From: Streptomyces rubellomurinus
GTDB lineage: Bacteria; Actinomycetota; Actinomycetes; Streptomycetales; Streptomycetaceae
Direction of reading: 5' to 3'
Length of the DNA stretch: 64,000 nucleotides
Assembly: GCF_000961885.1 (NCBI RefSeq)
Contig: NZ_JZKH01000025.1
Coordinates: 27,855-91,854, forward strand
Within the stretch, counting starts at the first letter, position 1. Every line of letters begins with the position of its first letter. Positions 23,752-32,241 of the stretch are shown here, one piece after another. The notes beneath the pieces are model-generated. The model did not search any database and was not told the DNA's origin. It saw nothing but the letters and a program-made list of their open reading frames with translations. The translations under genes and the position numbers were made by a program.

Positions 23752-25032
23752 TCAGAGCCGGGCGCTGCCCAGGATCGCCCGGACCTGATCGGCGATGGCG
23801 GCCTCGTTGTGCTCGAACTCGGGGCCGGTGAGCAGGGATTGGTCGCCGGGCAGGCCGGTGAGGACGGGCGTGTGCAGGTGCCCGCCGGGGAGGTCGGGGG
23901 CGAGGTCGAGCCGGAGGCGGTTGGAGCGGTAGGCGACCTCGTTGGAGAGGTAGCCGCCTCCGCCGCCGGCGACGGCGCGGGAGCCCGGGGTGGGGCCGTC
24001 CGGGCGGTCGACGGGGTCGGTGGCGCCCTCGGGGATCTCGGTGACGGGGGTGTTGAGCAGGACGGGGTAGGGCTGCTGGACGGCCGTCATGGCGTCGGTG
24101 GGCAGCGTGGTGCGGATGAACTGCGGCCCGTCCGCCAGGCCGGGGGCGTCCACCGGGTGCTGCTCGGTGCCGCCGGAGAGCGCGCCGCGGTTGTCGGTGG
24201 CCGGGTCGGCGGAGCGGGCGCGTCCGGCCCAGGCCTCCAGGGTGAACGTGCCGGGGTAGCCCTGGCTGATGCTGGTGATCAGGTCGGCGGCCTGCGGGCC
24301 GGACCGCTCCAGGTGCGGGCGGAAGGCGCGTTCCACGATGCCGCCGTCGAAGTCGGCGTAGCGCACCGGAAGGACGACGGCCCGGACTTCGGCGGTGCTG
24401 CCGTCGGCCAGGGTGATGCGCCGGCCGTGCAGTTGCAGGACGGCGGCGCCGGACGGGTTGCCGCGGCGGGGTTCGGTGTCCAGGCCGAACGGGTCGAAGC
24501 CGCTGACGAAGACGTGGCGGACGGCCGGGTCGGTGCCGAAGCCGTCGTCCAGGCCGCGCGAGGCGTCCTCGAAGCGGGCCCGCAGCGCGGCCCGGTCGAT
24601 GTCGAACGTCGGCTGCCAGCGGGCGAGTTGGACGGTCATGGCGAGCCGCGTCCAGTACAGCGGGCGGTCGTCGAGCGCGGGCAGCTCGCCGCCGGGGCGG
24701 CGGCCCTGGGCGCGGTCGACGCCCGCCTGCCACAGCGCCCGGCCCCAGGCGGTGACGATCCGCTCGGCCTGGCGGCCGCCGCGGGCGGCGCACAGGGCGG
24801 CGGGGAAGGCGTGCACCAGCCCGTCCAGGCCGGAGCGTTCGGTGAAGGCGGCGGTGCGGCCGTCCTGCAGCCGGGCCTGTTCGGCGTCGGTCGGCGCGGT
24901 GTCGGCGACCGCACAGCGGGCGGGGACGCGGGTGGAGGCGGGGGCGGCCTGGGCGACCGCCGGGGCGAGGAGGGCGGCGAGCGTGCCGGTGAGGGCGGCG
25001 GCCAGTCCGGCGGCGCGGCGAAGGCGTGTCAT
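23752..25032 (-). CDS. Secreted pyroglutamyl-peptidase-I-like protein with Ser at the Cys position
   Basis: 426 residues with a Sec signal (TRLRRAAGLAAALTGTLAALLAPAVAQA, cut near residue 29), an N-terminal helical region of about 140 residues and a C15 (pyroglutamyl peptidase I)-like domain. Family landmarks: 'VFVSGFDPFG...NPSGAAV', 'PVRYADFDGGIVERAFRP', 'LEAWAGRAR' (catalytic Glu region), 'FIRTTLP' and 'GGHLHTPVL' (catalytic His). The nucleophile loop, normally SAGTYVCN, reads GGGGGYLSN, putting Ser363 where Cys is expected. Classical C15 enzymes are cytoplasmic and about 215 residues, so both export and length are atypical. It is divergent from the P450 gene. Confidence 0.72.
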   Translation of the reverse strand: MTRLRRAAGLAAALTGTLAALLAPAVAQAAPASTRVPARCAVADTAPTDAEQARLQDGRTAAFTERSGLDGLVHAFPAALCAARGGRQAERIVTAWGRALWQAGVDRAQGRRPGGELPALDDRPLYWTRLAMTVQLARWQPTFDIDRAALRARFEDASRGLDDGFGTDPAVRHVFVSGFDPFGLDTEPRRGNPSGAAVLQLHGRRITLADGSTAEVRAVVLPVRYADFDGGIVERAFRPHLERSGPQAADLITSISQGYPGTFTLEAWAGRARSADPATDNRGALSGGTEQHPVDAPGLADGPQFIRTTLPTDAMTAVQQPYPVLLNTPVTEIPEGATDPVDRPDGPTPGSRAVAGGGGGYLSNEVAYRSNRLRLDLAPDLPGGHLHTPVLTGLPGDQSLLTGPEFEHNEAAIADQVRAILGSARL

Positions 25033-25089
25033 GCGACTGACAATAAATCGAGGGCCTGACGCCCCGCCAGACCGCCCGGCCGGTGCCCG

Positions 25090-25101
25090 TAGGCTGGCCA
25101 G
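25090..25101 (+). promoter_or_regulatory. -10 box of a leaderless P450 gene
   Basis: TAGGCT at 25090-25095 ends 6 nt before the GTG at 25102. No ribosome-binding site is present, so the mRNA should start at the GTG. Confidence 0.5.
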
Positions 25102-26310
25102 GTGACACCCCTCGACATCGACCCGACGGTCAAAGCCCTGATCACGGACCCCTACGGCGGCTACGCCCGGCTGCGCGCCGAAGCGCCCGCGCACCGCGTC
25201 CTCGGCCCGGACGGACTGCCCGTCTGGCTGGTGACCCGCTACCCGGACGTCCGCCAGGCCCTCGCCGACCCCCGGCTCGCCCTCGACAAGGCGCACGCCG
25301 CACCCGGCAACTACCGCGGCTTCGCCCTGCCGCCCGCGCTCGACGCCAACCTGCTCAACATGGACCCACCGGACCACACCCGGATCCGCCGCCTCGTCTC
25401 CCGGGCCTTCACCCCGCGCCGGATCACCGCCCTGCACGCCCCGATCGAGCGCGTCGCCGAGCAACTCCTCGACCGCATCGAGCCGTTGGGCCGCGCCGAC
25501 CTGATCGCCGACTACGCCGCCCCGCTGCCGATCACCGTCATCTGCGACCTGCTCGGCGTCCCCGAGGACGCCCGCCAGGACTTCCGCGCCTGGACCGACG
25601 CCCTGATCGCCCCGGACCCGACCCGCCCCGAACAGGCCCGCGCCGCCGTCAAGGCCATGCTCGGCTTCTTCACCGGCCTGATCGAGCGCAAGCGCACCGA
25701 GCCCGGCGACGACCTGCTCTCCGACCTCATCGCCGTCCGGGACGAGCAGGACGCCGGCGACCGGCCCGACCGGCTCAGCGAGGACGAACTGACCTCGCTC
25801 GCCTTCCTCATCCTCTTCGCCGGCTACGAGAACACCGTCCACCTGATCGGCAACGCCGTCCTCGCCCTGCTCACCCACGCCGAGCAACTCGCCGCGCTGC
25901 GCGCCGAACCCGGGCTGATCGACGGCGCCGTCGAGGAGTTCGCCCGCTTCGACGGCCCGGCGCCGCTCGCCATCCGGCGCTTCGCCCGCGAGGACCTCGC
26001 CATCGGCGGCGTCACCGTCCCGAAGGGGGAGACCGTCCTGCTCGCCCTGGCCTCCGCCAACCGCGACCCCGAACAGTTCACCGACCCCGACCGGCTCGAC
26101 CTGCGCCGCCGCGAGAACGGCCACCTCGCCCTCGGCCACGGCATCCACTACTGCCTGGGCGCGCCGCTGGCCCGGATGGAGACCGCCCTCGCGCTCACCG
26201 CCCTGCTGCGCCGCTTCCCCGCCCTCGCCCTGGACGTGCCGGCCGAGCGGCTGCGCCACCGGCCCACCCTGCGGGCCCGCGGCCTGCTGGAACTGCCCGT
26301 CCGGTACTGA
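25102..26310 (+). CDS. Cytochrome P450
   Basis: 402-residue bacterial class I P450, soluble, needing ferredoxin and reductase from elsewhere. Landmarks: C-helix 'MDPPDHTRIRRLVSRAFTPRRI', I-helix 'LILFAGYENTVHLIGN' (oxygen-activating Gly-Tyr-Glu-Asn-Thr), K-helix E-x-x-R in 'VEEFARFDGP', 'IRRFAREDLAIGGVTVPKGE', and the heme loop LGHGIHYCLG with ligand Cys351. The usual Phe at the start of the heme loop is Leu. It looks like the CYP105/107 type of hydroxylase seen in antibiotic clusters, but no biosynthetic genes surround it. Substrate unknown. Confidence 0.95.
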   Translation: MTPLDIDPTVKALITDPYGGYARLRAEAPAHRVLGPDGLPVWLVTRYPDVRQALADPRLALDKAHAAPGNYRGFALPPALDANLLNMDPPDHTRIRRLVSRAFTPRRITALHAPIERVAEQLLDRIEPLGRADLIADYAAPLPITVICDLLGVPEDARQDFRAWTDALIAPDPTRPEQARAAVKAMLGFFTGLIERKRTEPGDDLLSDLIAVRDEQDAGDRPDRLSEDELTSLAFLILFAGYENTVHLIGNAVLALLTHAEQLAALRAEPGLIDGAVEEFARFDGPAPLAIRRFAREDLAIGGVTVPKGETVLLALASANRDPEQFTDPDRLDLRRRENGHLALGHGIHYCLGAPLARMETALALTALLRRFPALALDVPAERLRHRPTLRARGLLELPVRY

Positions 26311-26416
26311 CGCGACCCTGACGGGCGCGCGCGACGGGGGCGGGAACCGGCACGGGCTCTACAGCGTTGTCGTCGTCGAACGGGGATACGGCGGCAACCG
26401 GCACGGAGGAAGTCCC

Positions 26417-27436
26417 ATGAGTGTGGCCCTGACGAAGGGCGGCAACGTCTCGCTGAGCAGACTGGCCCCCGGGCTGCGCACGGTCCGGATCGGCCTCGGC
26501 TGGACGGCCGAGGCCGGCTGCGACCTGGACGCGAGCGCGCTGCTGTGCGGGCCGGGCGGCAAGGTGCTCTCGGACCTGCACTTCGTGTTCTTCAACAACC
26601 TGCGGAGCCCGGACGGTTCGGTCCGCCACCTGGGCGGGGCGGGTGCGGTCGACGGCGACCGGGAGGGGATCGAGGTCCGGCTCCCGGACGTCGCCGCCGG
26701 GGTCGAGAAGATCGTCTTCGCGGTCGCGATCTACGACGCGACGGCCCGCCGGCAGAGCTTCGGGCAGGTGCGCGGCGCGTACGTCCGGCTCGCCGACGCG
26801 GACGGCGGGCCCGAGCTGGCCCGCTACGCGGTGACGCCCGAGACCGGCAGCGAGACGGCGATGGTCTTCGGCGAGCTGTACCGGCACGGCGCGGACTGGA
26901 AGTTCCGCGCGGTCGGCCAGGGCTACGCCGCGGGCCTCGCCGGGATCGCCACCGACTTCGGCGTCGACGTGCTCCAGCCGGCCGCGCCCGCCGCGCCCGT
27001 CCCGGCGCCGGTCGCGCCCGCGCCGGTCGCGCCCGCCGTCCCCCCGACGACCCAGCCCGCAGTGACAGGGAGCGCTCCCGTGACGTGTTTCTTCGACCCC
27101 TCGCACGGCCTCGGTTCGACGGCGGTGCTGTGGTCGCCGCAGTGGGGCGTGCCGCGCCAGATCGAGGCCTGCGCCGCCTGCGCCCAGCGGGTGCAGACCA
27201 CCGTGCCGCCGTTCTACACCCCGCCGCAGGCCGGCTCCCCGCAGCCGGTCCAGCAGGGCCACCCGCAGGTGCCCGGCCAGGGCCGGCCGGAGGGCCGCCG
27301 CTTCGGCACCGGTGCGATGATCGGCGCCGGCGCGGCCGGTCTGGTCGGCGGCATGCTGATCGGTGAGGCGCTGAGCGACGACGGCCCCGAGGTGGTCGTC
27401 AACAACTACTACGAGAACGACGACGACTGGTTCTGA
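26417..27436 (+). CDS. TerD-family protein with Pro-rich linker and Gly-rich hydrophobic tail
   Basis: 339 residues. The N-terminal TerD/CABP domain (1-190) starts 'VALTKGGNVSLSRLAPGLRTVRIGLGWTAEAGCDLDASALL' with the Asp pair that binds calcium, then 'DLHFVFFNNLRSPDGSVRHLG' and 'FGELYRHGADWKFRAVGQGY'. A Pro/Ala linker (PAPVAPAPVAPAV) follows. Next are a Cys-containing segment ('TCFFDPSHGLGSTAVLW', 'CAACAQRV') and a Gly-rich hydrophobic run (GAMIGAGAAGLVGGMLIGEAL) ending in acidic NNYYENDDDWF. TerD domains belong to stress and tellurite-type membrane-linked complexes. AGGAAG precedes the ATG. A 33-codon ORF follows 94 nt later. Confidence 0.9.
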   Translation: MSVALTKGGNVSLSRLAPGLRTVRIGLGWTAEAGCDLDASALLCGPGGKVLSDLHFVFFNNLRSPDGSVRHLGGAGAVDGDREGIEVRLPDVAAGVEKIVFAVAIYDATARRQSFGQVRGAYVRLADADGGPELARYAVTPETGSETAMVFGELYRHGADWKFRAVGQGYAAGLAGIATDFGVDVLQPAAPAAPVPAPVAPAPVAPAVPPTTQPAVTGSAPVTCFFDPSHGLGSTAVLWSPQWGVPRQIEACAACAQRVQTTVPPFYTPPQAGSPQPVQQGHPQVPGQGRPEGRRFGTGAMIGAGAAGLVGGMLIGEALSDDGPEVVVNNYYENDDDWF

Positions 27437-27530
27437 GCCGCCGTCGACGCCGCCGCGCCCGGCCGGATCCGTCCGGCCGGGCGCGGCCGGCCGAGTTCGT
27501 CGCACCGCTCCGACCGGGGGAGACCCATCG

Positions 27531-27632
27531 ATGACCGGGGCCGTGACCGAGGCGGGCCCGGACAGGTCGGACCTCCGGTCGGGGCTGTTGGGGCAACTGC
27601 GCGAGGAGTACCAGGAGTTCGACGAGGACTGA
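27531..27632 (+). CDS. Small acidic peptide ORF (33 codons) downstream of the TerD gene
   Basis: ATG at 27531 is preceded by GGGGGAG with 9 nt spacing. The frame encodes 33 residues, amphipathic in the second half ('SGLLGQLREEYQEF') and ending in DED, then TGA at 27630-27632. A very strong terminator starts 13 nt later, so the ORF is the last coding unit of the TerD transcript. No cysteine pattern or membrane helix is present. I do not recognise the family; the ribosome site and position between TerD and the terminator are the evidence. It could be a TerD partner or a peptide precursor, but both are speculative. Confidence 0.5.
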   Translation: MTGAVTEAGPDRSDLRSGLLGQLREEYQEFDED

Positions 27633-27645
27633 GCGGTTCACCGCA

Positions 27646-27689
27646 CCGGACGGCCGGACGACGCAACCCCGCGTCGTCCGGCCGTCCGG
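27646..27689 (+). terminator. Strong terminator after TerD/small ORF
   Basis: Perfect 19-bp stem (27646-27664 with 27671-27689) closing a 6-nt AACCCC loop. It is the longest perfect hairpin in this part of the window and ends the rightward transcript. Confidence 0.85.
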
Positions 27690-27700
27690 CGTTCCCGGGC

Positions 27701-27757
27701 CGTAGGGCTTGTCTGACGATTCCCGCCGGGCGCGCGAATTGTCAGACAAGCCCTACG
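27701..27757. repeat. Inverted repeat with GntR-like half-elements, overlapping the TetR stop codon
   Basis: CGTAGGGCTTGTCTGAC (27701-27717) is repeated perfectly inverted at 27741-27757. The arms extend inward by five more pairs (one G-U) around a C/G-rich loop, about 22 bp in all. Each arm contains a near-palindrome TTGTCTGAC(G/A)A resembling GntR-family operators. The TAG of the leftward TetR gene (27753-27755) is inside the right arm. It may act as that gene's terminator, as a dispersed intergenic repeat, or as a double operator. Confidence 0.65.
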
Positions 27758-28382
27758 GGCGCCGGTACGCCCCCGCCCGGGCGGCGGCCTCGGCGGCGGC
27801 GGCCGCGCGGTCGGCGGCGGCCTCGTCGAGGGGTTCGCCGGTGGTGAGCATCCGGTAGTAGAGCGGTGCGGAGACGGCCCGGATCACCTCGAACTCATCG
27901 GTGTCCGGCGGGAGTTCGCCGCGCTCGACGGCCTCCGTGACGCACGGCGCCCATTCCTCCACCCGGCGCCGGTAGAAGCGCCGCAGCGCCTCGGTGGTGC
28001 CCGGATCGGCGGTGCCCGGGGCGCCGTTCGCCGCGGCGAGGACGGCGCGGAACAGCGCGCCCTGCCGGGGGTCGGCGAGGGTGCGCCGGACGAGCTGCGC
28101 GTTGGCCCGCAGGTCCCCGGCGAGCGAGCCGGTGCGGGCGCGCGGCAGCGACTGCTCGGCCATGTCGGTCAGCAGGTCGGCGACCAGGGCGGTGGTGCTG
28201 CCCCAGCGGCGGTAGACGGTGGTGCGGCCGACCTCGGCCCGCTGGGCGAGGTCGCCGAGGTCCAGCCCGGCGAAGCCGTGCTCGACCAGGGCGTCCTCGG
28301 CGGCCCGCAGGACGGCGGCGCGGACCCGCGCGGTCCGCCCGCCGGGGCGGGCGGTGCCGGGGGTGGGGGGCTCGACGGCCAT
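27753..28382 (-). CDS. TetR/AcrR-family transcriptional repressor
   Basis: 209-residue TetR-type regulator. The HTH is 'FAGLDLGDLAQRAEVGRTTVYRRWGSTTALVADLL' near residues 40-75, followed by a helical ligand domain with an Ala-rich C-terminus (DEAAADRAAAAAEAAARAG). It starts at the ATG 28380-28382 and is divergent from the aldo/keto reductase gene. Two matching 22-bp palindromic sites lie in the 99-nt gap, one touching this start codon. Autoregulation and control of the reductase are therefore very likely. The AGGAA ribosome site is itself inside the operator. Confidence 0.93.
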   Translation of the reverse strand: MAVEPPTPGTARPGGRTARVRAAVLRAAEDALVEHGFAGLDLGDLAQRAEVGRTTVYRRWGSTTALVADLLTDMAEQSLPRARTGSLAGDLRANAQLVRRTLADPRQGALFRAVLAAANGAPGTADPGTTEALRRFYRRRVEEWAPCVTEAVERGELPPDTDEFEVIRAVSAPLYYRMLTTGEPLDEAAADRAAAAAEAAARAGAYRRP

Positions 28383-28404
28383 TAACGGGATTCCTGTTCC
28401 ATTA
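28383..28404. promoter_or_regulatory. TetR operator site 1 (over the -35 of the reductase gene)
   Basis: 22-bp palindromic site with half-sites TAACGGGA and TTCCATTA. Its inverted copy at 28437-28458 matches at nearly all positions, giving half-site consensus TAAYGGRA. It overlaps TTCCAT (28398-28403), the -35 of a promoter with a 17-nt spacer and TAGTTT at 28421-28426. Confidence 0.75.
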
Positions 28405-28436
28405 GTCGGGTGGAGTCTGCTAGTTTCGAGACATCT

Positions 28437-28458
28437 TAACGGAACGGAAGTCCCATTA
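28437..28458. promoter_or_regulatory. TetR operator site 2 (around the reductase transcription start)
   Basis: 22-bp palindromic site with half-sites TAACGGAA and TCCCATTA, in opposite orientation to site 1. It begins 10 nt after the predicted -10 box (28421-28426), so a bound repressor would cover the start point of the reductase mRNA as well as the -35 region of the tetR promoter. Confidence 0.75.
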
Positions 28459-28481
28459 GCGGCTTCGAGGGGAGCACCCGC

Positions 28482-29551
<1,070 letters not shown>

Positions 29552-29555
<4 letters not shown>

Positions 29556-29590
29556 CCGGCGCAACCGTGGCGAACGGTTGCGCCGGTCAG
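29552..29590. terminator. Bidirectional terminator between reductase and small helical protein
   Basis: Perfect 17-bp stem (CTGACCGGCGCAACCGT, inverted at 29574-29590) with a 5-nt GGCGA loop. The TGA of the reductase lies in the left arm. The opposing gene ends at 29612. Confidence 0.85.
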
Positions 29591-29611
29591 CGGCCATTCA
29601 CCGCTCAGCCG

Positions 29612-29857
29612 TCAGCCGGTTGCCCCGACCGCCCTGGCGCCGTCCATCAGGCCCCGGCGGGCCTCGGCCACGGTCTCGGTCTGCCGGATCAGCACCTCGA
29701 CGGCGCCGGCGATGAGCGCGAGCTCGGCCGGAGTGGTGAACCCCGGCCGGTGGATGATCTTGCGCAGGTCCTCGTAGTCGTCGGTGGTGACGGACTTCGT
29801 CACGGTGACGAGGTGGTTGATCCGCTGCTCCAGGTGGGCCAGCTGGTCCTTGTCCAC
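29612..29857 (-). CDS. Small helical protein of unknown function
   Basis: 81 residues, predicted mostly alpha-helical: 'DQLAHLEQRINHLVTVTKSVTTDDYEDLRKIIH' then 'TTPAELALIAGAVEVLIRQTETVAEARRGLM'. Heptad-like Leu/Ile spacing suggests oligomerisation or partner binding. No domain is recognised. GTG at 29857 has GAGGGAG 9 nt upstream; an in-frame ATG at 29899 would add 14 residues with no better site. It is divergent from the WD40 gene (160 nt between starts), so it may belong to the same locus. Confidence 0.6.
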   Translation of the reverse strand: MDKDQLAHLEQRINHLVTVTKSVTTDDYEDLRKIIHRPGFTTPAELALIAGAVEVLIRQTETVAEARRGLMDGARAVGATG

Positions 29858-30017
29858 GGTGATGCTGCTCCCTCGGTCGTCTGGGTACGAGCAGGCCATG
29901 TGTACCCGGACGGGCCGGGGTGCCACGGCCGCTGAACGGGTGGCGCGCGCGGGCCGGGGGAGGCGTAGCGTCGAGAGTGGTCGCGGGCGGGTTCTCTTCC
30001 TTGTGCTGGAGCGCGAC

Positions 30018-31063
30018 ATGCCGGCCGACGCGACACCTCCCACCGGCCCGCCGCCGGGTCCGCCCCCGGGCCCACCGCCCGGACCCCCGCCGGGGCCACC
30101 ACCCGGCCCGCCGCCGAGCCCGCCGGGCCCGCCGTCCGTCCTCACCGGCCACACGGGGGCCGTCACCTGCGTCGCCGTCTCCCGCGACGGGCGGCTGCTC
30201 CTCTCCGGCGGCGGGGACCGCACGCTCCGGCTGTGGGACCTCCCCACCGGCGCGGAGCTGCGGCACTGGGTCGCGCACGAGGACGGCGTGCAGTGCGCGG
30301 ACCTCGCCCCGGACGGCCGGCTCGCGGTGTCCGGCGGCGCGTGGGGCCGGCGGTGGTGTGGGACACCGCGACCGGGACGGAACTGCGCCGCCTCCACGGG
30401 CAGGAGCAGGGCTGCCTGGCCGCCGCCTTCTCGCCGGAGGGCCGGCTGGTGGCGACCGGCTGCGGGGACCGCACCGTGCGCTGCTGGGACCCGTCGACCG
30501 GGCAGGAGCTGCGGCGCTTCCCGGGGCACACCTTCGACGTCACCGCCGTCGCGTTCTCCCCGGACCGCCGACAGCTGCTGACCGGCTCCGGCCAGTCCGA
30601 GTTCGGCGCGGACCAGGTCCGGCTGTGGGACCTGGACGGCGGGCGGGAGCTGCGCCGGTTCGGCGAGCGCCTGTTCGCGGTCACCGCCGTCGGCTTCGCC
30701 GTCCGGGGCGGCCTCGCCGTCGCCACCACCATGGACAACCTGCTGCACGTGTGGGACCCGGTCACGGGCGCGGAGACCGGCCGCTTCGAGATCGGGGCGG
30801 GCAACCTGCGCTGCCTCGCGGTCTCCCCGGACGGCCGGCGGCTGCTGACCGGCAGCGGCACCGACTACTACGATGCCGACCTGCTCGCCACCCTCGGCGT
30901 CGACAACCGCGTCCGGCTGGTCGACCCGGGGGACGGCCGGGAGCTGGCCCGCTACGAGGGCCACACCGGGAACGTCAACGCCGTGGCCTTCACCCCGGAC
31001 GGCCGGCGCGCCGTCTCGGCGGGCGCGGACCGCACGATCAGGCTCTGGGAGCTCGGCGGGTAG
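30018..31063 (+). pseudogene. WD40-repeat protein with collagen-like Pro/Gly N-terminus, split by a frameshift
   Basis: ATG at 30018 (GGAG 6 nt upstream) opens a short leader, then a run of Gly-Pro-Pro/Pro-Pro-Pro-Gly repeats (about residues 11-40), then WD40 blades: 'LTGHTGAVTCVAVSRDGRLLLSGGGDRTLRLWDLPTGAEL'. Near 30335-30350 ('LAVSGGAWG') the frame fails. The remaining blades continue in the -1/+2 frame ('VVWDTATGTELRRL' onward) to a stop at 31063 with intact repeats, including 'GHTGNVNAVAFTPDGRRAVSAGADRTIRLWELGG'. One missing base explains this. Joined, it would be about 348 residues forming a seven-blade propeller. It may be a recent mutation, a sequencing error or a programmed shift. Confidence 0.8.
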
Positions 31064-31114
31064 CCCTCGGTCACCCGTCGCCCTCGGTCACCCGTCGCGT
31101 TCGGTCACCCGTCG
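31064..31114 (+). repeat. Three tandem 17-bp repeats directly after the WD40 stop codon
   Basis: CCCTCGGTCACCCGTCG occurs twice exactly (31064-31080, 31081-31097) and once with two changes (31098-31114), followed by a degenerate fourth copy. The 17-bp period excludes coding. It lies between the WD40 gene and the membrane protein and could hold regulator sites or mark slippage. Confidence 0.75.
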
Positions 31115-31187
31115 CCCGCAGTCGCCGGTTGCCGTGGGTCACCCCCCGGTGGAATCGTGGCAGGAGAAGGTCGGATCGGACCCCGGA

Positions 31188-32240
31188 ATGGCCGAACGGA
31201 CACGAGGAGATCAGCGCACCTCGACCGTGGACAGCCCGATGGTCCGGGCCCCCGCCGGGCCCGGTGGGCGAGGTGTCGGGGCCCTGTGCGCGCTTCTCGG
31301 CCTGCTCCCCGTCACCCCCCTGCTGGCCTGGGCGTACGGGCTGGCGCCGTTCGCCCTCTGGTTCTGGTCGGTCACCGTGCCGAGCCTGGCGCTGCTGGCC
31401 GCCATCGGTGTGTGGAGCGCCGGACGGGCCCGGCCGGCCCGGGTGCACCGCGCGCTCGTGGTGGGGACGGTCGGCGGCCTGGTGGGCACCCTCGGCTACG
31501 ACCTGTTCCGGGTGCCGTTCGCGCTGGCCGGGGTCCGGCTCTTCGCACCCGTCGACACCTACGGCGTGCTCGCCCTCGGCACGGCCTCCTCCACCCCGCG
31601 CACCGGGCTGCTCGGCTGGGCGTTCCACTTCTCCAACGGCATCGGCTTCGGGATCGCCTACGCCGTCCTCGCCTCCGGCCGGCGCTGGCCGTGGGGCCTG
31701 GCCTGGGGCCTGATGATCGAGACCCTGGTGGTGGCCTCGCCCGTCGCCGGCGTCTACGCGCTGCGCGGCGCTCCGCTGATCGCCGTCGCCTACGCCGGGC
31801 ACCTGGCCTACGGCGCCCCGCTGGGCCTGCTGGTCGCCGACCCCGACCGTGCCGTCCGCCGGCTGCGCGAGATCGGGCCGCACCCCACCGCGTACGCCCT
31901 GCTGGCCGTGCTGCTGGTGCTGGTGGCCTGGCAGCGGCCGTTCGGCACCCCGGCGCCCGTGCGGGCCGGCGAGCGGGTGGCCCCCGGGCCGAGCGCCCTG
32001 GTGCTGGACGGGCGGTTCCACCCGCAGTACCTGCGGGTGCCCGCGCACGGCTGCGTGACCCTGCGCAACGGCGACCCGGTGCCCTACACCCTGCCCGCCG
32101 CGGTCGGCGCGCCCCGGCTGGAGCCCGGGAGCACCACCACGGCCTGCTTCGCCTCCGGCGGCAACGCCGTGCTGCGGGTGCGCACCTCCGACCAGCCGTA
32201 CGCGGGCGGGTTCGTCATCGTCGACCGGACGGAGCGCTGA
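31188..32240 (+). CDS. Multi-pass membrane protein with C-terminal cupredoxin-like domain
   Basis: About 350 residues. Seven or so hydrophobic segments span residues 25-270, including 'GALCALLGLLPVTPLLAWAYGLAPFALWFW', 'VVGTVGGLVGTLGYDLFRVPFALAGV', 'WAFHFSNGIGFGIAYAVLASG' and 'LIAVAYAGHLAYGAPLGLLVA'; the GTxxYD and H-F-S-N-G patterns recall YagU/DUF1440-like membrane proteins. The last 85 residues form a beta-rich outside domain ('HPQYLRVPAHGCVTLRNGDPVPYTLP') like a cupredoxin, but without an evident copper-ligand set. The start is uncertain: ATG 31188, GTG 31227 and ATG 31239 are all in frame. It runs into the next gene after 1 nt. Confidence 0.7.
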   Translation: MAERTRGDQRTSTVDSPMVRAPAGPGGRGVGALCALLGLLPVTPLLAWAYGLAPFALWFWSVTVPSLALLAAIGVWSAGRARPARVHRALVVGTVGGLVGTLGYDLFRVPFALAGVRLFAPVDTYGVLALGTASSTPRTGLLGWAFHFSNGIGFGIAYAVLASGRRWPWGLAWGLMIETLVVASPVAGVYALRGAPLIAVAYAGHLAYGAPLGLLVADPDRAVRRLREIGPHPTAYALLAVLLVLVAWQRPFGTPAPVRAGERVAPGPSALVLDGRFHPQYLRVPAHGCVTLRNGDPVPYTLPAAVGAPRLEPGSTTTACFASGGNAVLRVRTSDQPYAGGFVIVDRTER

Positions 32241-32241
32241 G

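Noticed and set aside
25102..27632. Biosynthetic gene cluster around P450, TerD and the small peptide
   Set aside because: No modifying enzyme, transporter or core synthase lies next to them, and strong terminators separate the units.
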